A stretch of 60,333 nt of DNA, from positions 1-60,333 of the forward strand of contig DASPMP010000276.1 of assembly GCA_035626995.1 (NCBI GenBank), in the 5' to 3' direction. Numbering within the stretch: the first letter of the stretch is position 1; every line of letters begins with the position of its first letter. Origin of the DNA: DASPMP01 sp035626995 (GTDB lineage: Bacteria > Gemmatimonadota > Gemmatimonadetes > Gemmatimonadales > Gemmatimonadaceae). Shown piece after piece: positions 50,158-58,001 of the stretch. Under the pieces are notes generated by a model that was not told the DNA's origin, ran no database searches, and worked only from the letters and a program-made list of their open reading frames with translations. The position numbers and the translations under genes are program-made.

Positions 50158-52311
50158 ATGAGCCGGTCGGTGTTGATGGCCGGCGGTGCCGGTTCGCTGC
50201 GAATCATGCACGGTGTCGCCGTCGCGTGGAGCGCGCTCGTTGGCATCGTCGCACCGGCGGCGGCACAGCACGAACATCACGCTCCGAAAGCCGATAGCAG
50301 TCGCGTGGTGCTGGATGCGGTGACGACACGCGCGGAGCGCGTCGCCGTGGTGCTGCGCAGCGGCGCGATCATCGTGGACGCCCGCGCGTCCACCGCGGCC
50401 GGTGGTAGCATCGCAGATCTGCTGCGCACCGTGCCCGGCGTCGAGCTCGACGCGGACGGACGCATCAGCATGCGTGGCAGCTCGAGTGTCCTCGTGCTGA
50501 TGGACGGCCGGCGCACCCCGCTCACCGGTGACGCCCTCCTCGCGTTCCTTCGCCAGACGCCGGCGGCCGCACTGGAGCGCGTGGAGGCAGCGACCACCGC
50601 GTCCGCACGAGAGGGCGCGGACGGCGCCGGTGGCGTCGTCAACCTCGTGTCCCGCGACGATGCCACGCGCCGCACCGGCCTCCGCTCGCTGGCGGGCTCC
50701 ATGGCGACGGACCACTACATGGGTTCCGCCGCCGCCACAGGCGACGTTCGTGACATGCTCGATTGGGATGTGATGTATTCCCTGTCGGGAATGCGGCCCA
50801 GCACGAACGCATCGACGGCGCGCTGGAGCGTCGTCCCCGGAGACCTTCCGCTGCACACGGACCAGGACAGTCGATCCCGTGAGAAGCACCGCCTGCACTC
50901 CGTCGTCGCTGGGACGGCCGTGACACCGACGCCGCACACATCACTGGCGCTGCGAGGCATGTACTCGTGGATGGAAGGCGCGTATCGCAACAATTCCGAG
51001 TTCGCGTACACGAATTCGGCGGGCGACACCGATGCGGGCGCCACCGGCGGCCTGCTGGAGCACGTGATCCCGTCGTGGGAGCTTGGCGCCGTCGCGCGGG
51101 CGGAAGTCGGGATGGTGCGTGTCTCGTCCGAAGTGCGCGCCGGCTTCGTGGATGAGGATGTGCGCGGCGGCTGGGACGACGCGAACGCGGGCTACCGGTA
51201 CATGACCACCCTCATGACCTCGCGCCAGCGCGAGAACGTCCTGCGGAATGACGTCGGCCTGCGCTTCCCGGGCATCACGGTGGACGTCGGACAGGAATCG
51301 CGGTTCCGCGGCATCACTGCCGCGCACGATGCGACCCACTTTGACGCGACCCTGTCGCAGGCGTACGACTACGACCTGGATGTCCATGCCGGCTACCTCA
51401 CCGCGCAGCGCGCGATCGGTGGTGTTCGTGCCGAGGCCGGGGTGCGGGTCGAGGCAGACCGGACGCGCCTCCAGCTCGACGCCGCCAGCGCACGGACAGC
51501 CGTTCGCGTCTTTCCGAGCATCAGCGGTGAGTGGACCGACGTGCGTCGCGCCCTCGCCTATCGATTCGCGTACGGCCGCCGCATCAACCGACCGGGCGCG
51601 GAGATGCTGAACCCATTCTCCATGGGCGGCGACGACATGGACGAGATCGTCGGCAACCCGTCGCTGGTGGCGGAAGTCTCGGACCAGGTGGAATTCGGTG
51701 TGGAGGGTTACCGCCCACGCATGACGCTGCAGCTGACGCCTTTTCTTCGCTGGACGCGCGACCCGATCCGACAGATCAAGGCATCGACGCCGAGGGGTGG
51801 CGCGATAACCACGCTGGAAAACCTGAACCGGTCGCGCGCCGTCGGCACCGACGCCAGCGTGCGCGCACAGCTGTCGGACCGCACGGTCATTACGCTTGCG
51901 GGCAGCGTCACCCACATGCAGACGACGGCTGCCACCTTCGGCAGCAGCGGAGTGTACGCCACGGGGCGACTCACGCTGGATCTACGCGTCGCCGAGCGCA
52001 CGGAGGCGCAGTTGTACGCGTATCGGCGGAGCGCGCAGGCGATCGAACAGGGGGAGATCCTGCCGGCCTTCACCAGTGACCTGGCGGTGACGCAGCGGCT
52101 GGCCGGTGACCGGGCGCGCGTGACGCTGCGCCTGAACGACCCGCTGCGCAGCGACCGCCACGAGTACCGCATCGCCGGTACAACCTTCACCCAGGAAAGT
52201 CGCCGCCGCACGGCTCGGCCACTGCTGTCGCTGTTCGCGTCGTATGCGGTGGGTGGAGAGCCCCGCAGGGACGCACCGGTTCGCAGGGAAGGCCCTGCCC
52301 GGATTTTCTGA
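50158..52311 (+). CDS. Outer-membrane beta-barrel protein, TonB-receptor-like (OMP_b-brl_3 type)
   Basis: A 717-residue barrel protein with a signal peptide (ending VAPAAAQ) and a short His-containing leader (HEHHAP). Its plug runs SIADLLRTVPGVELDADGR, then VLMDGRRTPLTGD and VEAATTASAREGADGAGG. A barrel follows with YRFAYGRRINRPGAEMLNPF, and the C-terminus is PARIF. It lacks the carboxypeptidase-regulatory domain of its homologue at 38372. The open frame starts at 49873, but that overlaps the serine hydrolase; ATG 50158 is used. Position between surface lipoproteins suggests a joint surface complex, perhaps for uptake. Confidence 0.85.
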   Translation: MSRSVLMAGGAGSLRIMHGVAVAWSALVGIVAPAAAQHEHHAPKADSSRVVLDAVTTRAERVAVVLRSGAIIVDARASTAAGGSIADLLRTVPGVELDADGRISMRGSSSVLVLMDGRRTPLTGDALLAFLRQTPAAALERVEAATTASAREGADGAGGVVNLVSRDDATRRTGLRSLAGSMATDHYMGSAAATGDVRDMLDWDVMYSLSGMRPSTNASTARWSVVPGDLPLHTDQDSRSREKHRLHSVVAGTAVTPTPHTSLALRGMYSWMEGAYRNNSEFAYTNSAGDTDAGATGGLLEHVIPSWELGAVARAEVGMVRVSSEVRAGFVDEDVRGGWDDANAGYRYMTTLMTSRQRENVLRNDVGLRFPGITVDVGQESRFRGITAAHDATHFDATLSQAYDYDLDVHAGYLTAQRAIGGVRAEAGVRVEADRTRLQLDAASARTAVRVFPSISGEWTDVRRALAYRFAYGRRINRPGAEMLNPFSMGGDDMDEIVGNPSLVAEVSDQVEFGVEGYRPRMTLQLTPFLRWTRDPIRQIKASTPRGGAITTLENLNRSRAVGTDASVRAQLSDRTVITLAGSVTHMQTTAATFGSSGVYATGRLTLDLRVAERTEAQLYAYRRSAQAIEQGEILPAFTSDLAVTQRLAGDRARVTLRLNDPLRSDRHEYRIAGTTFTQESRRRTARPLLSLFASYAVGGEPRRDAPVRREGPARIF

Positions 52312-52360
52312 TGTACTCATGATGATGTTTGGCTTCCGACCGTTCCGTCAGGGAGATCGC

Positions 52361-53557
52361 ATGCACTTCTCGACATCGATCCGCACGCGCGCTGCCGTAC
52401 TCGTTACGTCACTTCTTGCCGCGGCGTGCGGCGGCAGCAGCGAGCCTGCAGCCCCGGTCGCGACTGCATCCGTCACTGGCGTCGTCAGGACACTCGACGG
52501 CGATGTCATCGAAGGCGCGACAGTGCGAGTGGGGAGCAAGTCCACGACGACCGACGCGGACGGAGGATTCGAGCTGCAGGATCTCAAGGCGGGTCCGGCA
52601 ATCCTCAACACGACCGCGCCGCGTTTCGACGAGCGGTCGGAGACGGTCACGCTCCGCGAGGGGACCAACTCGCACGACGTCGGGTTGATCCCGCAGACGA
52701 TCTTTCTGAGCGAGAAGCTTGTCGCGTACCTGCCGCTTGGCGTGGCCGAGTACAAGGCGGCGATCGTGTTCCTCCCCGGCCTGCTGGATCCGGCTACCGG
52801 TAACGACCTGGATTCACGTGCGCTGGTGCGTGGCACCTCCCAGCCCCCCTGCAGCATCTGGTGTCTTGCCGACGAGAAGGCGGAAGTACGCGCGCGGGCA
52901 CTCGAGCTTGCGGGCGGAAATGTCGCGCTCATCGGGACGACGACCCTGGTCGATAACGCCGCGAGCTACGACATGATTCTGAGGGCACTCACGGCGTTCG
53001 GCACGCAAAGCCTCCATCCGGAGCTCGCGAACATTCCCATCTTTTTCATTGGGCACTCGATGGGGGGATGCACGGCGTACGGATTCAGCCGCGTGCACGG
53101 CGCGCGGGTCGCCGGGTTCCTGACCATGAAGGGGGGTTGTCACAACCAGGGTCCCGCGGCGGCAGCGTCGACGGTTCCGGGATACTTCCTGATTGGCGGG
53201 CTGGATGAGCTGTACCGGAAGCAGAACATCACGGGGGTGTTCGAGGCCGGTCGAGCCGCGGGCGCGCCATGGGCAGTGTCGATTGACGCCTTCGATCATC
53301 GGCCGATCGAAGACCTGGACCTGATGTTCGATTGGATGGACGCGGTGCTGGCGGCACGTCTCCCGACGACGTCCGGTGCTGCGCTTCGCGCAGTGACGGA
53401 GACGACCGGCTGGCTTGGCAACCGGACAACGGGTTCGATTGCGACGTACTCCTGCTACAGCGCCGCTCCTGCAAGCGCGAGCTGGTTGCCATCTGAGGGT
53501 GCGGCGCTGAGCTGGCAGCGCATGGCGGGAGGAACCGCCGTCGTCAGCGCCTGCTGA
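52361..53557 (+). CDS. Alpha/beta-hydrolase lipoprotein with carboxypeptidase-regulatory-like domain
   Basis: A 398-residue predicted lipoprotein (lipobox LLAAAC, Cys23). A carboxypeptidase-regulatory-like module (about 35-110: GATVRVGSKSTTTDADGGFE) matches that of the Kelch lipoprotein, including the ending TNSHDVGLIP against NTHDMLLVP. An alpha/beta-hydrolase domain follows: nucleophile elbow GHSMGG with Ser233, a late His313 in AFDHRPIED, and an acid probably between. Esterase or lipase activity is likely, with unknown substrate. GGGAG precedes ATG 52361; the open frame extends to 52244. It is last in the four-gene run, 49 bp after the barrel gene. Confidence 0.87.
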   Translation: MHFSTSIRTRAAVLVTSLLAAACGGSSEPAAPVATASVTGVVRTLDGDVIEGATVRVGSKSTTTDADGGFELQDLKAGPAILNTTAPRFDERSETVTLREGTNSHDVGLIPQTIFLSEKLVAYLPLGVAEYKAAIVFLPGLLDPATGNDLDSRALVRGTSQPPCSIWCLADEKAEVRARALELAGGNVALIGTTTLVDNAASYDMILRALTAFGTQSLHPELANIPIFFIGHSMGGCTAYGFSRVHGARVAGFLTMKGGCHNQGPAAAASTVPGYFLIGGLDELYRKQNITGVFEAGRAAGAPWAVSIDAFDHRPIEDLDLMFDWMDAVLAARLPTTSGAALRAVTETTGWLGNRTTGSIATYSCYSAAPASASWLPSEGAALSWQRMAGGTAVVSAC

Positions 53558-53599
53558 CCCTTCCTGGCTCTCGACCAACGGTGGAAGTGCTTCGCTACC

Positions 53600-53640
53600 G
53601 GTAGCTGCCGACTAACACTGAAGGAGCAGGAAGAAGCAGG
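53600..53640 (+). repeat. 41-bp direct repeat, copy 1 (GGTAGCTGCCGACTAAC family)
   Basis: Starts GGTAGCTGCCGACTAAC and ends GGAGCAGGAAGAAGCAGG. Further copies lie at 53893-53933 and 57859-57899, with two or three differences near the middle. Its inverted partner lies at 53725-53752. Confidence 0.85.
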
Positions 53641-53651
53641 CAAGGGCAGTT

Positions 53652-53840
53652 AATTCAACGCAGAGACGCAGAGACGCAGAGCAGAACACCCACAAGGGAA
53701 ATTTCCCGCCCCTTCATGCTGTTTCCTGCCCCTTCGGCGTCATTCGGCAGCTACGCGAATACCAATAACCAGGGAAAGTCTTCGACCGCGCAGACCGCTG
53801 TAGCGTGTTCCTCTGCATCTCCGCGCCTCTGCGTTGAATT
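53652..53840. repeat. Inverted-repeat element, copy 1 (AATTCAACGCAGAG arms)
   Basis: Left arm 53652-53689 and right arm 53805-53840 are near-perfect inverted repeats. Both begin AATTCAACGCAGAG read from the outside and end with AACAC toward the loop. The left arm contains repeated GACGCAGA units. The 115-bp centre contains the inverted partner of the 41-bp unit. It looks like a small non-coding hairpin or MITE-like repeat. Copy 2 is at 57712-57816. Confidence 0.85.
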
Positions 53841-53892
53841 CATTCTTTGATCCGTCTGCGTCAGTCTGCGGGGTCAGATAGCTCAGGCCAAC

Positions 53893-53975
53893 GGTAGCTG
53901 CCGACTAACACAGAAGGAGCAGGAAGAAGCAGGTAGGGAACAACTCTCCTGCCCCTTCGGCGTCATTCGGCAGCT
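53893..53975. repeat. 41-bp repeat copy 2 forming a long stem-loop
   Basis: The unit at 53893-53933 is followed by its imperfect inverted partner at 53948-53975. The arms are about 28 bp long (AGCTGCCGA outside, GGAGCAGG or GGGGCAGG inside) with about six mismatches and a short loop of about 24 nt. It would form a stable stem-loop in RNA or DNA. Confidence 0.75.
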
Positions 53976-53977
53976 CA

Positions 53978-54045
53978 GGGCGGGATCATGGTGTATTCGC
54001 GCATTCTCACATTCCCTGCATTCAACGGATCATTGAACTGTGGGA
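53978..54045. repeat. 68-bp direct repeat, copy 1
   Basis: Runs from GGGCGGGATCATGGTGTATT to TTGAACTGTGGGA. It is repeated almost unchanged at 57934-58001. Contains TTCAA and TTGAA as a small internal dyad. Confidence 0.85.
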
Positions 54046-54064
54046 GTGCAGTCACCTGCAGTTT

Positions 54065-54559
54065 CTATGGTTTCCGAGCCGCCTCTGCAACGTGTTCGGT
54101 TGCCTGTCTCCCCATATCGCAGGCAGCGACGGCAGCCACCTCTTCCGTCGTTCCGCGCGCGACGGGACGCCACGCCTGGCGGTTTAGCTCTTCGTCGGAC
54201 GCCCGCTGTCGCGCGACGACCCGACTGTCGCCCATCACCATGTCGACGCTCACGACCTTGAACCAGAAACGGTCACACAGGATGATGGCACGCACGATCT
54301 CGCGATCGAACGGGTCGCCGTTGTGGAGACGCGGCTGCGTGTGATCGGTGCGATACCAGATCTCGAACGCCTGGTCCCAGCCGCCCACGGGTGCGTGCTC
54401 CCATTCCGAGATGTGGAGCCTGTCGAGAGCAATGGTGTAGTTCGTGTCCGCCGCGACGCGAACCCAGTCTCTCGTAACTGAGGCACCCTTGCAGGACCAC
54501 GCTGCCGACACCGCCAGCGTCGCTACGAGCGCCAGGTGGACGGGGCGCGACCGAATCAT
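54065..54559 (-). CDS. Small predicted lipoprotein in PadR-ADOP operon
   Basis: A 164-residue protein. The signal peptide MIRSRPVHLALVATLAVSAA ends in lipobox AWSC (Cys23). The mature part contains WVRVAADTNYTIALDRLHIS and EIWYRTDHTQPRLHNGDPFD, a small soluble-looking domain with no recognised family. Its ATG overlaps the stop of the ADOP permease (ATGA), so it is third in the padR-ADOP-lipoprotein operon. It may be a partner or substrate of the permease. Confidence 0.75.
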   Translation of the reverse strand: MIRSRPVHLALVATLAVSAAWSCKGASVTRDWVRVAADTNYTIALDRLHISEWEHAPVGGWDQAFEIWYRTDHTQPRLHNGDPFDREIVRAIILCDRFWFKVVSVDMVMGDSRVVARQRASDEELNRQAWRPVARGTTEEVAAVAACDMGRQATEHVAEAARKP

Positions 54560-57282
54560 TCGGCCCGCAACGCCGCAATCGGATCGATGCGCACGGCGCG
54601 TCGCGCCGGCAGGTAAGACGCCAGCAGCGCAATTGCCGCCACGAGCAGCGCGATCGCCACGAAGCTCACGGGATCCACAGGACTCACGCCGTACAACAGG
54701 CTGGTCAACACGCGGGTACTTGCGAACGCACCGAGGAGGCCGACGACGAGGCCAACGGCGGTGAGCCTGAGCCCCGCACCCACCACGAGACGCTCGACGC
54801 TGCGATGGTCGGCGCCGAGTGCGACGCGGACGCCGATCTCGCGCGTCCGCTGCACGACCGAATATGCGATCACGCCATAGAGTCCCACCGCGGAAAGCAC
54901 GAGCGCAATCACGGCAAACGTCAGCAGCAGCGCCATCGCGAAGCGCGTCGGCGCAAGCTGCTCACGGATGAAAGTGTCGCCGATCGTCACGAACTGGACG
55001 ATCGCACCATGTGGATGTCGGGTGGCGGCGCGCAGCGTGACATCATACTCGGCCACCGCGCGGCGAATCGCCTTTGTGATCTCTGCGTCCGACAGCGACG
55101 TGCGCAGCACGACCGGGAGCATACCGAAGCGGTCCGGCATCGGCTCATAGATATCCGCGATTGACGCGACGCTGCGCCGGCTCGGGAGCTGAATGTCCGC
55201 GACCACGCCCACGACCCGCTGGCGCTGAGACACTCCAATAGGACCCTTCTCGCGCAGATGCTTGCCGACGACGTTGCCCGGTCCCCAGAGCCGGTCAGCG
55301 AGGCTGCGATTCACGACCACCTCGCGCAACTCCGCGGTTGAGGCCTCCGGGTCGAGCATGCGACCCTCCACGACCTGCATCCCGGTAATCCTGATATAGT
55401 CAGGCGTGACGAAGGTCGTGAACGACTCGCCCAGCGGGATCAACTGTCCCTCCGCGGTCTCCGCCTCACGGTTGTAGTTGAGCCAGCCGAGACCCGGCAT
55501 CATGCCGGCCGTCGCGTCGTCAACGCCGGGAATCCCACGCAGGCGCTCCAGCATCTCCGTGCGACGCGCCACTCGAGCCTCGATGCTCCAGTCGCGCGGG
55601 AACTGCAGGATGACATTCGTCGAGACCAGCCCCTTCGGCTCGAAGTTGAGCGGTCGCGCCTGCAGCGCCGCGAACGACCGCACGAGCAGCCCCGCGCCGA
55701 CGAGCAGCACGAGTGAGAGGGCGATTTCGCCCGCGATGAGCGTCGAGCGCAGCCGTCGCAGGCCGGTATCGCTCGAGGCGGTGTGCGTCGCGCGCCGCAG
55801 GATGTCGCCGACGGCGCGGCCGCCGGCGAACAGCGCGGGCGCGAACCCGAAGAGGATCCCGGTGCCGAGGGAAATGCCAGCGCTCCAGAACAGCACCGGC
55901 ATGGCGATCCCTACCCCCGCCAGCTCCTCGAGCGTGGCGGGACGGAGCGCGAGGACGATCTGCAGCGTAGTCCACGCGACGACGACGCCGGCGACGCCAC
56001 CTGCGAACGCGAGCAGCACGCTCTCGGTGAACATCTGCCGGGCGAGACGCGCGCGGCCGGCGCCCATTGCGGTGCGCACCGCGAACTCCCGTGTACGCGT
56101 CCATGCGCGCGACATCAGCAGGTTGGCGACATTGGCGCACGCGATGAGCAGTAACACTGCGACGGCGACGAACAGCACCTGGACGGTCCGCACCTCGCGC
56201 GGATCGAGGAAGTCCTGCGCGCGCATCGCGCGCACCTTCAGCTCGCTCGGCTGCCGCAGCAATCCTGGACGGGGCGGCGGCGCCGGGAGCTGCTCCCGGA
56301 GGGACTGGAGCTCCGCTGAGGCGACTGCAGCCGTGACCCCGGGGCGCAGCTTCGCATAGACCTGGTACAGCGGGATGGAATCCAGGCTCGCGGGAAGCCA
56401 GAGCCCGGGTGCACCCGCTCGCAAGTCGCTGTTCACTCCCACCCCGAAGGACATCGGTATCGCGATATCCGGTGGCATCACACCAACGATGGTGTAGACG
56501 CGCTGATCAATTTCGGGTGCCTTGATGGTCTTGCCGAGGATGTCGGCGCTGCCGCCAAACTCGCGCTGCCACCGGCCGTGGCTGATCATCGCGACCGGAG
56601 CGGCGCCGGGACCCTCGTCATCCGGCGTGAAGCCGCGCCCGATGGCGGGGTGGAGACCAAGCAACGCGAGGTAGTTCGAGGTGACGAGGGCAGGAATGGT
56701 GTCCTGGATGTCACCAAAGTCCTGCAGGGCGAGCGCGTCGATGCTGACGACGGCGATCGTCTCGATCGAGCGCGCGCGGTCGCGCCATGCGAGCAGGGCC
56801 TCCCGCGGCGGATAGCCGGCAAGCCGATCGCCGTCCCAGAGCGTGAGGCGTACGATGCGGTTTCCGTCGGCGTACGGCAGCGGGGCGATGATCAGTTTGT
56901 GGACGACGCTGAAAATCGCGCTGTTCGCGCCGATGCCGAGGGCCAGGGTGAGCACCGCGAGCGCGGTGAAGCCCGGATTGCGTCGGAACTGACGACCGGC
57001 GAAGCGAAGATCCTGTGCCCACTCGTCCAGCCACTCCCCCAGTCCGTGCGAACGCGCGCGCATGTCTGCCCGGCGCTCCGCGTACGCATGATACTCGTCC
57101 GAGCTGCCGAAGCGACGCAGTGCCTCGGCTTCGGCGTCCGCGGCACTCATGCCGAGCGCTCGGAGCTCGTCGATGCGCATGTCGAGGTGCGCGTGGATCT
57201 CGTCATCCATCTCGCGCAGCAGGCGTTCACGACTGGGGGGCAGCCGGAAGATGCGGCGGATGCCGTTGGGGAGCCTCGTCAT
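54556..57282 (-). CDS. ADOP-type ABC transporter permease
   Basis: A 908-residue full-length ADOP permease. The prefix carries EMDDEIHAHLDMRIDELRAL. The first helix is at LAVLTLALGIGANSAIFSVV, followed by a periplasmic domain, FtsX domain 1 (CANVANLLMSRAWTRTREFA) and a second periplasmic domain. FtsX domain 2 has GLYGVIAYSVVQRTREIGVR, and the protein ends PARRAVRIDPIAALRAE. ATG 57282 overlaps the padR stop by 4 bp; the open frame to 57513 runs over padR. It is unlike the tandem pair at 32827-38246 in detail. No ATPase is nearby. Confidence 0.93.
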   Translation of the reverse strand: MTRLPNGIRRIFRLPPSRERLLREMDDEIHAHLDMRIDELRALGMSAADAEAEALRRFGSSDEYHAYAERRADMRARSHGLGEWLDEWAQDLRFAGRQFRRNPGFTALAVLTLALGIGANSAIFSVVHKLIIAPLPYADGNRIVRLTLWDGDRLAGYPPREALLAWRDRARSIETIAVVSIDALALQDFGDIQDTIPALVTSNYLALLGLHPAIGRGFTPDDEGPGAAPVAMISHGRWQREFGGSADILGKTIKAPEIDQRVYTIVGVMPPDIAIPMSFGVGVNSDLRAGAPGLWLPASLDSIPLYQVYAKLRPGVTAAVASAELQSLREQLPAPPPRPGLLRQPSELKVRAMRAQDFLDPREVRTVQVLFVAVAVLLLIACANVANLLMSRAWTRTREFAVRTAMGAGRARLARQMFTESVLLAFAGGVAGVVVAWTTLQIVLALRPATLEELAGVGIAMPVLFWSAGISLGTGILFGFAPALFAGGRAVGDILRRATHTASSDTGLRRLRSTLIAGEIALSLVLLVGAGLLVRSFAALQARPLNFEPKGLVSTNVILQFPRDWSIEARVARRTEMLERLRGIPGVDDATAGMMPGLGWLNYNREAETAEGQLIPLGESFTTFVTPDYIRITGMQVVEGRMLDPEASTAELREVVVNRSLADRLWGPGNVVGKHLREKGPIGVSQRQRVVGVVADIQLPSRRSVASIADIYEPMPDRFGMLPVVLRTSLSDAEITKAIRRAVAEYDVTLRAATRHPHGAIVQFVTIGDTFIREQLAPTRFAMALLLTFAVIALVLSAVGLYGVIAYSVVQRTREIGVRVALGADHRSVERLVVGAGLRLTAVGLVVGLLGAFASTRVLTSLLYGVSPVDPVSFVAIALLVAAIALLASYLPARRAVRIDPIAALRAE

Positions 57283-57611
57283 GTGGACTCCAGCACATGC
57301 GAGATGGCCGCGACATAGCGCTTCCATGTGGCCGTTTCCGCGCGGAGCAGCTGCCGGCCTTTGGACGTCAGCGAGTAGTACTTTGCCTTGCGGTTGTTCT
57401 CGGACAGTCCCCACTCGGCGTCGATCGCGCCCGAGTCCTCCAGGCGGTGCAGGGCCTTGTAGAGCGCCGAGTCGACGATCTCGATCTTGTCGCGGGTGCG
57501 CTGCTCGATCCATCGCGTGAGGCCAAACCCGTGCAGCGGCTGCACGGCCAGCGCCTTCAGGACGAGCAGGTCGAGCGTTCCGTGGAGCAGGTCGCTGGTA
57601 TCGCGCGCCAT
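57279..57611 (-). CDS. PadR-family transcriptional regulator
   Basis: A 110-residue winged-helix protein: HGTLDLLVLKALAVQPLHGF, then VDSALYKALHRLEDSGAID, with the wing at AKYYSLTSKGRQLL. ATG 57611 has GGGAGAA 2 nt upstream; that site is inside an inverted repeat (57614-57640). Its stop overlaps the ADOP start. It is first in a three-gene operon. Confidence 0.92.
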   Translation of the reverse strand: MARDTSDLLHGTLDLLVLKALAVQPLHGFGLTRWIEQRTRDKIEIVDSALYKALHRLEDSGAIDAEWGLSENNRKAKYYSLTSKGRQLLRAETATWKRYVAAISHVLEST

Positions 57612-57613
57612 GG

Positions 57614-57640
57614 TTCTCCCTGCACGAGGTTAGGGGAGAA
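57614..57640 (-). promoter_or_regulatory. Inverted repeat hiding the padR ribosome-binding site
   Basis: On the minus strand TTCTCCC (57640-57634) and GGGAGAA (57620-57614) are perfect complements 13 nt apart. The second arm is the Shine-Dalgarno sequence, 2 nt before the ATG of the padR gene. The hairpin would mask translation start, and the same dyad could instead be a PadR operator. A TTGACC hexamer lies upstream near 57662. Confidence 0.5.
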
Positions 57641-57711
57641 TGTGTAGCGTCCCGATTAATTGGTCAAGAGAATTCACGCCGATGCGGAGATGTTGAAGAA
57701 ATAGGGCCATT

Positions 57712-57816
57712 AATTCAACGCAGAGATGGGGAGAAGAACACTACCAGCAGATAATGTCCCCGGCCACGCACACCGTTGGCGTGTTCCTTTGCGTCTCTGC
57801 GCCTCTGCGTTGAATT
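57712..57816. repeat. Inverted-repeat element, copy 2 (AATTCAACGCAGAG arms)
   Basis: Left arm 57712-57741 and right arm 57781-57816. The right arm matches that of copy 1 closely, including the preceding ACCGNTGNNGCGTGTTCC stretch. The centre is shorter than in copy 1 (39 bp against 115 bp). The stretch 57612-58086 between the two operons has no gene and is mostly this composite repeat, copy B. Confidence 0.85.
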
Positions 57817-57858
57817 CCCTTTTTTTTCATCTGCGTTGGTCAGATAGCGCACACCAAC

Positions 57859-57899
57859 GGTAGCTGCCGACTAACGCGGAAGGAGCAGGAAGAAGCAGG
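57859..57899 (+). repeat. 41-bp direct repeat, copy 3
   Basis: Same 41-bp unit as at 53600 and 53893, starting GGTAGCTGCCGACTAAC, here with GCGG in the middle. The preceding stretch (GGTCAGATAGC and CCAACGG) also matches copy 2, so the whole block is homologous. No adjacent inverted partner is seen here. Confidence 0.85.
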
Positions 57900-57933
57900 A
57901 AGGCAGGAATGCGTGAATGCGGGAATCCGTTCA

Positions 57934-58001
57934 GGGCGGGATCATGGTGTATTCTCGCATTCTCGCATTCCCGGCATTCAACGGATCATTGAACTGTGGG
58001 A
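57934..58001. repeat. 68-bp direct repeat, copy 2
   Basis: Near-identical to 53978-54045. Just upstream, GAATGCGTGAATGCGGGAAT (57908-57927) is partly complementary to the unit's CGCATTCTCGCATTCCC segment, so a hairpin is possible. After it, TCTGGA (58024-58029) and TCCAGA (58036-58041) form a small dyad downstream of the response-regulator gene; no T-tract follows. Confidence 0.8.

Larger units (their letters stand above)
53558..54064. repeat. Composite non-coding repeat block, copy A
   Basis: No gene is seen in these 507 bp. They contain, in order: a 41-bp unit (53600-53640); an inverted-repeat element with AATTCAACGCAGAG arms (53652-53840); a second 41-bp unit (53893-53933); and a 68-bp unit (53978-54045). 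Inverted partners of the 41-bp unit lie at 53725-53752 and 53948-53975. The order from the inverted repeat onward is repeated at 57712-58001. A small dyad, TGCAG (54047-54051) and CTGCA (54056-54060), lies just downstream of the minus-strand lipoprotein gene. Confidence 0.85.

Noticed and set aside
53558..58001. Composite transposon
   Set aside because: There is no transposase or recombinase and no clear target-site duplication, so only a repeat-flanked cassette is reported.
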